From assembly GCA_031296915.1 (NCBI GenBank), contig JAVDPC010000009.1, positions 62,001-126,000 on the forward strand: DNA of 64,000 nucleotides, written 5' to 3'. This document shows positions 32,829 to 41,176 of the stretch, piece by piece (within the stretch, counting starts at the first letter, position 1; each line of letters begins with the position of its first letter). The DNA is from Cerasicoccus frondis (GTDB lineage Bacteria > Verrucomicrobiota > Verrucomicrobiia > Opitutales > Cerasicoccaceae). Made by a program: the position numbers and the translations under genes. The notes under the pieces were generated by a model. It had not been told where the DNA came from. It was given only the letters and a program-made list of their open reading frames with translations, and ran no database searches.

Positions 32829-33779
32829 TCAGTCGGCTTTAGTCAAGCGCTGAAGCTGGGCTTCGAATTCCGGCGGAGTTTTTGCCTCGATAATTAACTT
32901 TTGCCCCGAGTCCGGATGAGGCAATTCCAGGCGCTTGGCGTGCAAATAGAAATCGGCAACGCGCTCTTCTCCCTGCCGTGGGCGGTAGCCATAAGTCGAA
33001 TCACCTAACAACGGCAGCCCGATGTGGCTTAAATGCACCCGAATCTGGTGCGTGCGCCCCGTGTGGATACGGCAATGAATCAGAGTATGCCGCTCCCCCA
33101 ATCGTTGAACGACCTGCCAGTCCGTATGGGCATGGCGACCATCTTCGCGAACCGCCATGCGGGTTCGGTAGTGGGGATCGCGCTCAATAGGCTCCAGGAT
33201 GCTGCCTGCCTCCAAACCCGGCGAGCCTGCGACGATGGCGAGGTATTCCTTTTTGGTCTGACGCTCTGAAAACGCCTGAACCAACTGGTAATAAGCCTCG
33301 TCCGTTTTCGCAAAAACAATGACGCCGGTCGTCTGCTTGTCCAGCCGATGCACCACGCCGGGGCGCTCTTCGCCGCCCGCCTTGGCCAACTGGCCATTGG
33401 TGTGCGCCAAGAGCGCATGACAGAGCGTCGGTGGAGTCACTCCGGCACCGGGATGCGTAACGAGCCCACCCGGCTTGTTGACTGCAACCAAGTGCTCGTC
33501 TTCATAGAGAATTTCGAGCGGAATCGCGATTGGCTCGACCTTCGTCGAGGGCGGTTCGGGCAGGAACAGAGAGAGAACATCCCCCTCCCCCACTTTGACT
33601 TTGCCCGCAACGACGGCGCCGTTGAGCCTCACCTTGCCGTCGTCAAACAGGACTTTAAGGCGCTGCCGACTCCAGTCAGGCAAAGAACTGGCCAAAACTT
33701 TGTCCGCGCGACCGCCAGCACCTTCCGGCGGCACGGTGAATTCCACCGATTCGCCCGCGATCTGAGGGGACTCGTCCAA
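32829..33779 (-). CDS. RluA/RluD-family 23S rRNA pseudouridine synthase
   Basis: The 316-residue protein has an N-terminal S4-like RNA-binding domain (ASSLPDWSRQRLKVLFDDG, VRLNGAVVAGKVKVGEGD) and the RluA catalytic domain with VVHRLDKQTTGVIVFAKT, whose Asp is the nucleophile. Later motifs HTGRTHQIRVHLSHIGLPLL fit the family. RluD in E. coli modifies helix 69 of 23S rRNA; the exact site here is not known. It starts 3 bp after the preceding gene and is the last gene of the long exopolysaccharide operon. Confidence 0.93.
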   Translation of the reverse strand: MDESPQIAGESVEFTVPPEGAGGRADKVLASSLPDWSRQRLKVLFDDGKVRLNGAVVAGKVKVGEGDVLSLFLPEPPSTKVEPIAIPLEILYEDEHLVAVNKPGGLVTHPGAGVTPPTLCHALLAHTNGQLAKAGGEERPGVVHRLDKQTTGVIVFAKTDEAYYQLVQAFSERQTKKEYLAIVAGSPGLEAGSILEPIERDPHYRTRMAVREDGRHAHTDWQVVQRLGERHTLIHCRIHTGRTHQIRVHLSHIGLPLLGDSTYGYRPRQGEERVADFYLHAKRLELPHPDSGQKLIIEAKTPPEFEAQLQRLTKAD

Positions 33780-33782
33780 AGG

Positions 33783-34247
33783 CTACATTCCCTTTTTACG
33801 CAACTCGACTTCCAACAAAGTCTGGAACTCCATGATGTCGTCTTCCGAAGGGCGATAGCCTTCGGTTGGACCAGGGATGAGACCCAGGCGGCCCATTTGA
33901 TCGACTTGCCAGCCCATCGACTCGCCATCGGAAAAAGTAACTGTGCCGCTGACCATGGCGCCCGGACGGGTAACCGCATCCACCTCCACCTGCACACTGC
34001 CGCCAGCACCATCATCGACCAGGCTGGCATTGCCGTCGACTGCGGGCTTGTCGGCGTCGTTGAGATCCGCCTTGGGCTGCTCCTTGTCGACGAGGTCAAG
34101 CTCCAGGTCATCCACGAGGAAGCGCACTTCCATGTAGGTCAGCTGAGCGCCAAATTCACTTTCCAGACGACGTTGTATTTCCGCCAGGCCTTCCCCTGCG
34201 GATACCCAAGCAATCACCTGCTTTTTTTGTTCGTCGGTAAAATTCAT
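33783..34247 (-). CDS. Conserved-looking hypothetical protein
   Basis: The 154-residue soluble protein starts MNFTDEQKKQVIAWVSAG and a helix-rich part EGLAEIQRRLESEFGAQLTY that could be a small helix-turn-helix or scaffold. A low-complexity acidic middle (about 55-85) leads to a beta-rich segment VSGTVTFSDGESMGWQVDQM with LGLIPGPTEGYRPSEDDIM near the end. No family was recognised. The 3-bp spacing to the pseudouridine synthase gene suggests translational coupling. Confidence 0.7.
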   Translation of the reverse strand: MNFTDEQKKQVIAWVSAGEGLAEIQRRLESEFGAQLTYMEVRFLVDDLELDLVDKEQPKADLNDADKPAVDGNASLVDDGAGGSVQVEVDAVTRPGAMVSGTVTFSDGESMGWQVDQMGRLGLIPGPTEGYRPSEDDIMEFQTLLEVELRKKGM

Positions 34248-34305
34248 ATCGGGTCAGTGAAACAATCCACCTCGGCGAATCAACAGCAATCGACCCGCCG
34301 CACGG

Positions 34306-36492
34306 CTACTCTTTCATTTTAAAGCTTTCCGCCGGCTCTCGGTCAGACAGCTCGGACTTCGATTTTCCGCGCGAGCGAGCCTTATCCTGCCCACGGTAGT
34401 AGGCGTAATTCGCATGATAATACTGGTAGTCGCCTTCGGCGCTCAGCGGCACGCGGTTGAGCACCAGACCGGCAAGTTCGTTGGCGTGGGTTTCAATGGT
34501 CTGCTTGGCGCGCAGGATCATGCGGCGCGGATGGCGACGATGCTGAACGACCAGCAACACGGCGTCAGCCAAGCCCGCAATGAGCCCGGCATCGCTGAGC
34601 CCCAGGACCGGAGGCGAATCGAGGAAAATAACGTCGTAACGCTCACGCAGACGACGCAGCTCGGCTTCGAGTTTTTTCACCGTCAGGCGATTCAGCGCAC
34701 GTCCGGTCTCTCCACTGGCCAGCAAGTCCAGCCCGGTAATGTCCGTTGGCCGGATCGCCTCATCCAGCGGGATTTCGCCATCGAGCACGCTGGCCAAACC
34801 AGGGTCAACGGAAAGTCCGGCGTTGCGATGCTGGACCGGGCGGCGCAGGTCGGTGTCTATAATCAGCACCTTCTGCCCGCTGAGCGCCATGACCGCCGCC
34901 AGATTGCGCAACGTCGTGGATTTGCCCTCCCCTGGGCCCGCGCTTTGCAGCGCCAGCACGCGGGGCTGATTCTCACTGCTGATCAGCTCCAGGTTCGTTT
35001 GTAGGACCCGGTAAGGTTCGGCTTCCGTCGTTTCAAAAGAGTCCTCTCCAATGAGCTCGGCCCCTTTGGGAATGATGCCCAGCGCGGGCAAATTCGTCAG
35101 CCTTTCGATCTCTTCCACGCCACGGAAACTGGTGTCGCAAAGCTCAACCACGAGGGCGATGCAGATGCCCAGCACGCCGCCCCCCGCAATCGCTAGGAAG
35201 AGGTTAAAATACCAGATCGGCCAGGAGCTGCCCGCGGGCGGTTCTGCCCGGCTCAGGATTTCGATGCTCTTCTTGGGCGCCTGAAAATCGATTTCCCGCT
35301 GACGCAACGTCAGCTTCATCGTCTGGTAAATGCGCTCTTCCTCGCGGAGCTTTTCCACGGCCTCTTCAAAGGGACGCATACGGCTGGTTTCGGAGTCAAT
35401 CTGCGCCGAACGCATTTCCTGCAGTTGTCGCTTCAATTCGTCGAGCCGGGCCTGCGCCTCCAGGTAGCTTAACTCGAGCGAACGCTCGTAGCCGTCGAGC
35501 AGTTTGTCCAATTGCGCGCGGATGGTTTTCAAGCTGCGCGTCGACGCCTTGAGCTCGGGGTGCTCGTCGCCGAGTTGCGCCTCCAGGCGCGCGTGCTGCT
35601 GCTCCTGCAGCATGAAGGCCTGAAGTAAGTCCTGCAAATTGCCATCGGTAATGAGCTCGGAATTGACCAGCGTCAAACGGTCTTCGGCGGGAATCGCCTT
35701 AAAGTTTTCCCAGCGCGACTTGCGCCCAATCGCCTCCACGCGCAACTGAATCAAGGTGCTCTCCAGGGCGCGCAGGTTTTCCACATCCTGATTCAGGACA
35801 TCCATGTCCAGATCGACGCCCGAAATACTCAGCTCCCGGCGAAGCTCTTCCACGCGATCCCGATGGGCGGAAACGATTTTCTCCTGCTTGGCGAGTTCCT
35901 CCTTCAGGCGCTCGACGCCTTCGGTTTGATTGGCCGAAGCAAAGGCAATGCGGTCTTCCGAGTAAATCACGGCGATGGCGTTGGCGATTTGCGCCGCCAG
36001 TTCGGGATCGCCAATCGTCCAGGCGTTGATCTCGATCAGCGACGTCCCCTGCTCCAGCGACTTAACCGTCACCATGCGACGCGCCAGGGGGGGACCTTTC
36101 GTGATCGGCACGCTGTTAGCGAGCAACGTATAGGCCTGCCCTTCGGTCAGACGCTGGCCGTCGGCAAACATATCGCCCAGCTTTTGTTGCAGGTCCAAGG
36201 CCTCGATGACCTGATACAGGATCTGCTTACTCGTGAGCACATTGACCTGCTCTTGGGAGAAAAACGGATCATAGCCTCCCCCCTCACGCGAAAACAGCGA
36301 CACCTGTTCTTCGGGCTTTTCCACCTTGATCACCGCCGCCGCGCGATACCAATGCGGCATGGCCCAGGTAACCAAAATCGCAGTGATCACCGTCAGCCCG
36401 ATGATCGTTAAGATCAACCACCGGCGCAGGTAAAGTGCGCGCAGGTAAAAGCTGAGCGTGTTGGTGTCGTCGTGTGGTGTCGGCGATGCCAT
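34306..36492 (-). CDS. Wzc-like polysaccharide co-polymerase / tyrosine autokinase
   Basis: The 728-residue inner-membrane protein combines a Wzz domain and a bacterial tyrosine kinase. A first helix is at about 25-48, then a long periplasmic coiled coil to about 400, a second helix near 425-450, and a cytoplasmic kinase domain. The kinase shows Walker A SAGPGEGKSTT, Walker A' VLIIDTDLRRP and Walker B YDVIFLDSPPVLGLSDAG. A Tyr cluster near the end (GDYQYYHANYAYY) is the likely autophosphorylation site. Such proteins control chain length and export of exopolysaccharide. A 7-base C run on the coding strand (36087-36093) encodes GPPL. Confidence 0.93.
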   Translation of the reverse strand: MASPTPHDDTNTLSFYLRALYLRRWLILTIIGLTVITAILVTWAMPHWYRAAAVIKVEKPEEQVSLFSREGGGYDPFFSQEQVNVLTSKQILYQVIEALDLQQKLGDMFADGQRLTEGQAYTLLANSVPITKGPPLARRMVTVKSLEQGTSLIEINAWTIGDPELAAQIANAIAVIYSEDRIAFASANQTEGVERLKEELAKQEKIVSAHRDRVEELRRELSISGVDLDMDVLNQDVENLRALESTLIQLRVEAIGRKSRWENFKAIPAEDRLTLVNSELITDGNLQDLLQAFMLQEQQHARLEAQLGDEHPELKASTRSLKTIRAQLDKLLDGYERSLELSYLEAQARLDELKRQLQEMRSAQIDSETSRMRPFEEAVEKLREEERIYQTMKLTLRQREIDFQAPKKSIEILSRAEPPAGSSWPIWYFNLFLAIAGGGVLGICIALVVELCDTSFRGVEEIERLTNLPALGIIPKGAELIGEDSFETTEAEPYRVLQTNLELISSENQPRVLALQSAGPGEGKSTTLRNLAAVMALSGQKVLIIDTDLRRPVQHRNAGLSVDPGLASVLDGEIPLDEAIRPTDITGLDLLASGETGRALNRLTVKKLEAELRRLRERYDVIFLDSPPVLGLSDAGLIAGLADAVLLVVQHRRHPRRMILRAKQTIETHANELAGLVLNRVPLSAEGDYQYYHANYAYYRGQDKARSRGKSKSELSDREPAESFKMKE

Positions 36493-36577
36493 TGAAACGT
36501 AATAAGTCGCCCAAACTAAGCAGGGAATCGCAGGCAGGCAATGCCTATCGTGCGGTCAGGATTACGGCGTGACGCCA

Positions 36578-37759
36578 TTAGAAGGTGTAGCGCACGTAGC
36601 CGCCCACGCGATTACGGACCTGGCTGCGGCCAACCACTTGGGAATCGACGTTGTCGTAGTCGTAGTTGATCCACGTCGACCAATTATCCGTGATCATGTA
36701 AGTGACGCCCACCCCCGTGCGGTAGGTGTATTCGTTGGCGTCCGCAATGCCGGTGCGGCCATTGAGCTGCGCGTATTGGTAGAGCACAGAGCCGGACAAC
36801 GCGACGCGCGGCAGCACGAAGTATTCGAAATTCAGTTGCAGGTCCAGATTCTCCTGATCGAGGAAGGAATTCGTGTCCGTCGTTTCAAAAATACCGTAGG
36901 TCACCGCGCCAGCGACGTAAGAACGCTCCGTCAATTGATAGACGGCAGTCAACTCGCCATAAGGCGACGTGCGGTTCGGGTTGCTTTCGCGGATGCGAAA
37001 TTCGGCGCCCAGACGGGCTTCCAGCACCAAGCGTTCCGCCAATTGATAATCTACGCCACCCAACACAAAGTGGCTGTAGTTGGATTTAGGCGGCGAATCG
37101 TTAGTGTAGTCGTTGTATTCGAAGTCGTATTCCCCGACCAAAGTCAGCTCCGGCAGGAAAACATAGCCCAGCTCCAAGCCGGCGGCGTATTGAATACGGT
37201 CCAACTGATCGGCGAGGTTGTTGTCATCGTAAAACCAGAACTGGTTGCGGAATTTCCCTTCGAGCGACCAGATTTCGGTGATGTTCCAGAGCGCCTGCAG
37301 GTCTACGCGGTTAAACAGAAAAGACTGGTCCGTTTGCAGCGGCGCTCCAGCGATGATGGCCGACTCTGGATTCTGCGTGTAGGAGAAAAAGTCGCTGACC
37401 GAAGCAAAGATGTTGGGAGCGAAGGTGTGGTCGAGCTGCCCGCTCAGGTAATTGTTGGCCAGCACATCGTCTCCGCCCGGGCGGTTTTCGAACCAGAGAA
37501 CCTGTAGGTCATAGTTCGCGGAGAAAAACGTTTGGTCCGTGATCGACTGGTTATAATCCAGGTGTGGCTTCACCTCGCCCACCACGCTGGAAACCCGCCC
37601 ATTCTGCGAGCCGAAGATGTTGGAGTCATAATAAACGCCCGTCGCGAGCGAACCCGAAAACGCTTCTCCCTTTTCCTGAGATGGAATGGGCGCGTAGACC
37701 GCAAATAATGCTGGCGTTGCAGCGATCAATGTAAGCGAGCCGAGCAGCAGTGGCTTCAT
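36578..37759 (-). CDS. Outer-membrane beta-barrel protein, exopolysaccharide-associated
   Basis: The 393-residue protein has a signal peptide (MKPLLLGSLTLIAATPALF) and then alternating beta-strands to a C-terminal aromatic, VGGYVRYTF, the usual barrel-insertion signal. Strands such as ATGVYYDSNIFGSQNG and LVGEYDFEYNDYTND resemble outer-membrane barrels found beside exopolysaccharide genes in PEP-CTERM bacteria. It may help secrete or anchor polysaccharide. It sits between the glycosyltransferase and the autokinase genes. Confidence 0.82.
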   Translation of the reverse strand: MKPLLLGSLTLIAATPALFAVYAPIPSQEKGEAFSGSLATGVYYDSNIFGSQNGRVSSVVGEVKPHLDYNQSITDQTFFSANYDLQVLWFENRPGGDDVLANNYLSGQLDHTFAPNIFASVSDFFSYTQNPESAIIAGAPLQTDQSFLFNRVDLQALWNITEIWSLEGKFRNQFWFYDDNNLADQLDRIQYAAGLELGYVFLPELTLVGEYDFEYNDYTNDSPPKSNYSHFVLGGVDYQLAERLVLEARLGAEFRIRESNPNRTSPYGELTAVYQLTERSYVAGAVTYGIFETTDTNSFLDQENLDLQLNFEYFVLPRVALSGSVLYQYAQLNGRTGIADANEYTYRTGVGVTYMITDNWSTWINYDYDNVDSQVVGRSQVRNRVGGYVRYTF

Positions 37760-37798
37760 AATATGTGTAGTCAGAAGTGTAGTCGCAGGATCAATTGG

Positions 37799-39586
37799 TT
37801 AGCGGATCGAACCCGGGGGATAAGCCCTCGTGTCCAAGCAGACGTAGATATTATCCCAAATCCGGACGGGTTTTTGCAAGGGGAAAAAGGCGGGAGTGCG
37901 CCCAGCCGCCAGTCCGTGATACAAGGCGCCCCAACCGTAACTCCAGGCCGCGTCTTTGGTTGGAGTAGCGCCATCGGAACGCAGCAGCTCGGCATAGAAT
38001 GGCTGGTCCAGCCGGTTAGGCGTCAGGACTAAGGCGCCCATTGGTTGCCGCTCGATGATCGCGGCAAATTCGCGCATCTGGTTTGGCTGGCCCCAGGTGG
38101 TGATCTGTCCGTACCAAGCCAAGCCCGCAGGCGAATCCGACATCACGCCGTAGCCTGGATAAAATTTCTCCACCATCCCCACCTTCAATGCGCGAAACAC
38201 CGTGGGCGCGTAGGGGGGGAAGCTGAAATGCCCGCGCACGCCCGGTTGCAACACCCAATGCAGAACCGGCAAGGCCTGCAGCAACAGCACTGCCCCAATC
38301 CAAATGCGTTTCTTCCACGGCGAAATACCGTGCGCGCTCTCCATCATAACGAAGAAGAAGCCAGCCCCAAAAATAATAAACAGCGGCGCCAACCAATACC
38401 CCGGCACAATCGGCGACTCACCTGAATCCAGAAACGGCCCGCCAATCGTCACCGCTGCGATGAGCGCCAACGCCAACCAGCGTAACGCGTTCGTGCTGCC
38501 GCGTTGAAATTGATAAAACAGCGAGGCCAGGAAAAAGCCCACAAAGAGTAACCCACCGCCCTGCCAGAGGTCTCCCCGCAAAGCCGAGCCCATGCCGTCG
38601 AGCCCTTTGTTGATCAGCTTGCGCAGTTGGATGGGAGCCGTCGACGGATGAAACTGTTGACGGAAGTTTTCGGGCTCTGCCGTTGGATCACCCGCCTTCC
38701 AACCAATTTGCTGCCCCGCCAAAGCAAGCGGATTGCCCGTCAACTCAAGATTATGCATCAGCCAAGGCGTTGTCACGGCGGCAAAGCATAAGCCCACCAG
38801 AATCAACGAACCCAACGCCGCCAACCAACGATGGGGCTTCGAACTCCGCAGCCAAAAGCGAATGGCAAAGTAGAGACCGACGGGGCCAAGGATTAGCCCG
38901 GCAGGATAATCAGTTAAAAAGAGAGCCCCGCAAAGTAAACCGGCCAAAACCGGCCAAAGCCAGGCTTTGGGGCCTGAACTCCGCTCAAAGCCGAGCGCAA
39001 CCAACATGAGCAGAAGGCAGAGAAAACTCAGCATCATGCCGCAGTTGACGGAAAATACGCCGTCCCAAACACCTGCCGACACCAGGTAACCCGCCACCGC
39101 CAGCCACGCGGCCCGAGCGCCAAAAATTTGCTTGGTCAGCACCGCGATCAGCGCAAGGTTCGCCCAAAAGAAAAACAGACTGACCGCCAGCAAAAAGAAA
39201 TCCGCCAGGTAGTAAGTGCGGTTGGGTTCGTCTTCGAGCCAGGCGCGAAAGTCGTCCGGCAGCGCCTTTAAGGCGAGCCCAACGACCAATGGGTAACCCG
39301 GCGCCGTGTAGAGGTCGGGCAAGGTGGCATCGGTCGAAAAGGTCCAGCCATTGCGCACCTCCATCAGCCTGACTGCCTGGGGGTGCCAAACCGGCGTCGT
39401 GAAGCCCTTGCCGTCCGCAATGCTCTGGGCGAGCACGGCCGTTTCCAACACGCGCTCGTTGTTGGGGCCCAAGTAGCGTTTGCCGCTTAAATAAAAGGAG
39501 CAGAGGATAACGAACAGCGTCGCCGTGATGATCCGCAACAGCGTATCGCCCCGCCCTTCTTCCAGCCAGTGGACAAATCGCTGCAT
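37799..39586 (-). CDS. Membrane glycosyltransferase-like protein (PMT/ArnT type)
   Basis: The 595-residue protein has about 10-12 membrane segments and a C-terminal outer part. An acidic early loop (GPNNERVLETAVLAQSIADG) and LYTAPGYPLVVGL resemble GT39/GT83 enzymes that use lipid-linked sugars outside the membrane, although the classic Asp-Glu motif is not certain. The role is probably to glycosylate a protein or polysaccharide. The gene starts in the stop of the response regulator (TAATG overlap), so translation is probably coupled. A 7-base C run (38213-38219) codes for FPPYAP. Confidence 0.75.
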   Translation of the reverse strand: MQRFVHWLEEGRGDTLLRIITATLFVILCSFYLSGKRYLGPNNERVLETAVLAQSIADGKGFTTPVWHPQAVRLMEVRNGWTFSTDATLPDLYTAPGYPLVVGLALKALPDDFRAWLEDEPNRTYYLADFFLLAVSLFFFWANLALIAVLTKQIFGARAAWLAVAGYLVSAGVWDGVFSVNCGMMLSFLCLLLMLVALGFERSSGPKAWLWPVLAGLLCGALFLTDYPAGLILGPVGLYFAIRFWLRSSKPHRWLAALGSLILVGLCFAAVTTPWLMHNLELTGNPLALAGQQIGWKAGDPTAEPENFRQQFHPSTAPIQLRKLINKGLDGMGSALRGDLWQGGGLLFVGFFLASLFYQFQRGSTNALRWLALALIAAVTIGGPFLDSGESPIVPGYWLAPLFIIFGAGFFFVMMESAHGISPWKKRIWIGAVLLLQALPVLHWVLQPGVRGHFSFPPYAPTVFRALKVGMVEKFYPGYGVMSDSPAGLAWYGQITTWGQPNQMREFAAIIERQPMGALVLTPNRLDQPFYAELLRSDGATPTKDAAWSYGWGALYHGLAAGRTPAFFPLQKPVRIWDNIYVCLDTRAYPPGSIR

Positions 39587-40980
39587 TAGTTTTGCGTGTC
39601 CAACTCGGGCCAGCGCGCCAGCTTGCGGTGGAGCGTTCGTCGAGAGATGCCCATGAGTTGGGCCGCCTTGGTGCGGTTGCCGCCAGATTCCTGCAAAGCG
39701 CGCCGCAAGAGGCGTTTTTCGCTCTCTTCCTTGGAAAGTGGGGGGGGCGCCTTGTCATCCTTGGGCGGCCAATCCTTCCCGCCATCAGTGGTCCGCGCCG
39801 CCAGCTCACCGCTGCCCAGAAAACGCGGGTCGAGGTCGTATTCCGTGATCTCGCCGCCACGCTTCATCACAACAATGTTTTCGCAGAAATTGCGCAGTTC
39901 GCGGATGTTTCCCGGCCACTTATAAGCCTGCAACGCCTTCATGGCAGACGAAGTCAACCGTGGGGCTGGCAGGCTGTTTTCTTCCGCAAACTGCTTGATG
40001 AAGTGGTCCAGCAACAGCGGGACGTCATCCGAACGCAGTCGCAACGGCGGCAGGGTCAGTGGCACGACGCTCAGGCGGAAATATAAATCCTCGCGAAACT
40101 TACCCGCATCCACCTCCGCGCGGAGGTCACGGTTCGTTGCGCAAACCAGCCGCACGTCGACGTTGATTGGCTTCATGCTGCCGAGACGCTCAACCGTGCG
40201 CGTTTCCAAAAACCGCAGTAGCTTGACCTGCGTGGGGGCATCGACTTCGCCAATTTCATCCAAAAACAAGGTGCCGCCATCCGCCGCCTCGAAGCGCCCA
40301 ATGCGGCGTTCATTGGCGCCCGTGAAGGCCCCCTTCTCATGCCCAAAGAGTTCGCTTTCCAGCAGGTTAGCCGGGATCGCGGCGCAGTGCACCGGCACAA
40401 ATGCGCCACGGCTGCGCTGACTGTTCTGGTGAATCATTTGGGCGACGAGCTCCTTACCCGTGCCCGTCTCCCCGTAAAGCATCACCGTGGCCTTCGTCGG
40501 CGCCACCTGCTTCACTTCTTCGAGAACCTGCTGAAGCGGCGCGCTATTGCCAATGATGCCCTGGAAGCTGAATTTCCGGTCCAATCGCTCGTGAAGCTGG
40601 ACGTTTTCCTGCTCCACTTTACGGCTTTTGAGCGCGCGCTTGATGAGGATTTCCAGCTTTTCGAGGTTCAACGGCTTGGTGACGAAGTCGTAGGCGCCGC
40701 GTTTCATGGCTTCAACCGCAGTTTCCACGTTACCGTAGGCCGTCATCATGATGACGATGGGTTGATAGGCCATTTTCACGGCTTTATCGATCACCTTGAG
40801 GCCACTTTGGCCCGCCATTCGGAGGTCGGTCAGCACGACATTAAATTCGTCAGCATCCAGCAGGCGGAAGGCTTCTTCGGCGTCGCGCGCCACGGATACT
40901 TCGAAGTCGTCCTCGAAGAGCGCCTGGAGCCCGTCTCGGGTATGCTTCTCGTCGTCTACGATGAGGAGGCTGTGCAACAT
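39586..40980 (-). CDS. NtrC-family sigma-54-dependent response regulator
   Basis: The 464-residue protein has a receiver domain (LLIVDDEKHTRDG; Asp52 in VVLTDLRM; Lys in DFVTKPLN), a sigma-54 activator AAA+ domain with Walker A GETGTGKELVAQ and the GHEKGAFTGA loop that contacts sigma-54, and a Fis-type helix-turn-helix at the end (NRTKAAQLMGISRRTLHRKL). No sensor kinase is adjacent. It heads the exopolysaccharide operon and is divergent from the first PEP-CTERM gene, so it is a good candidate regulator of both. The start at 40980 gives a normal receiver; a longer form would add 31 unusual residues. An 8-base C run (39740-39747) lies in the linker coding for KAPPPLS. Confidence 0.94.
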   Translation of the reverse strand: MLHSLLIVDDEKHTRDGLQALFEDDFEVSVARDAEEAFRLLDADEFNVVLTDLRMAGQSGLKVIDKAVKMAYQPIVIMMTAYGNVETAVEAMKRGAYDFVTKPLNLEKLEILIKRALKSRKVEQENVQLHERLDRKFSFQGIIGNSAPLQQVLEEVKQVAPTKATVMLYGETGTGKELVAQMIHQNSQRSRGAFVPVHCAAIPANLLESELFGHEKGAFTGANERRIGRFEAADGGTLFLDEIGEVDAPTQVKLLRFLETRTVERLGSMKPINVDVRLVCATNRDLRAEVDAGKFREDLYFRLSVVPLTLPPLRLRSDDVPLLLDHFIKQFAEENSLPAPRLTSSAMKALQAYKWPGNIRELRNFCENIVVMKRGGEITEYDLDPRFLGSGELAARTTDGGKDWPPKDDKAPPPLSKEESEKRLLRRALQESGGNRTKAAQLMGISRRTLHRKLARWPELDTQN

Positions 40981-41176
40981 GAAATCCAGAATGTCACTTT
41001 CCGTTCCTCGGCGCAAAGCGAAAAAAGCGACATATTGACTCTTTTTACCCCTAATCAGGCCTGCATAATCCAAGGGTAGATTACAGAAAAGCTCAATTTA
41101 CCTAATTTTAACCTCAACATCCTAGGGTATTGTCCGATATATAACCTAAGCCTTATTCTTCTACTGGAGAAAAATC

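Noticed and set aside
40981..41073. 31-residue N-terminal extension of the response regulator
   Set aside because: Receiver domains begin right at LLIVDDE; the extension has no matching pattern.
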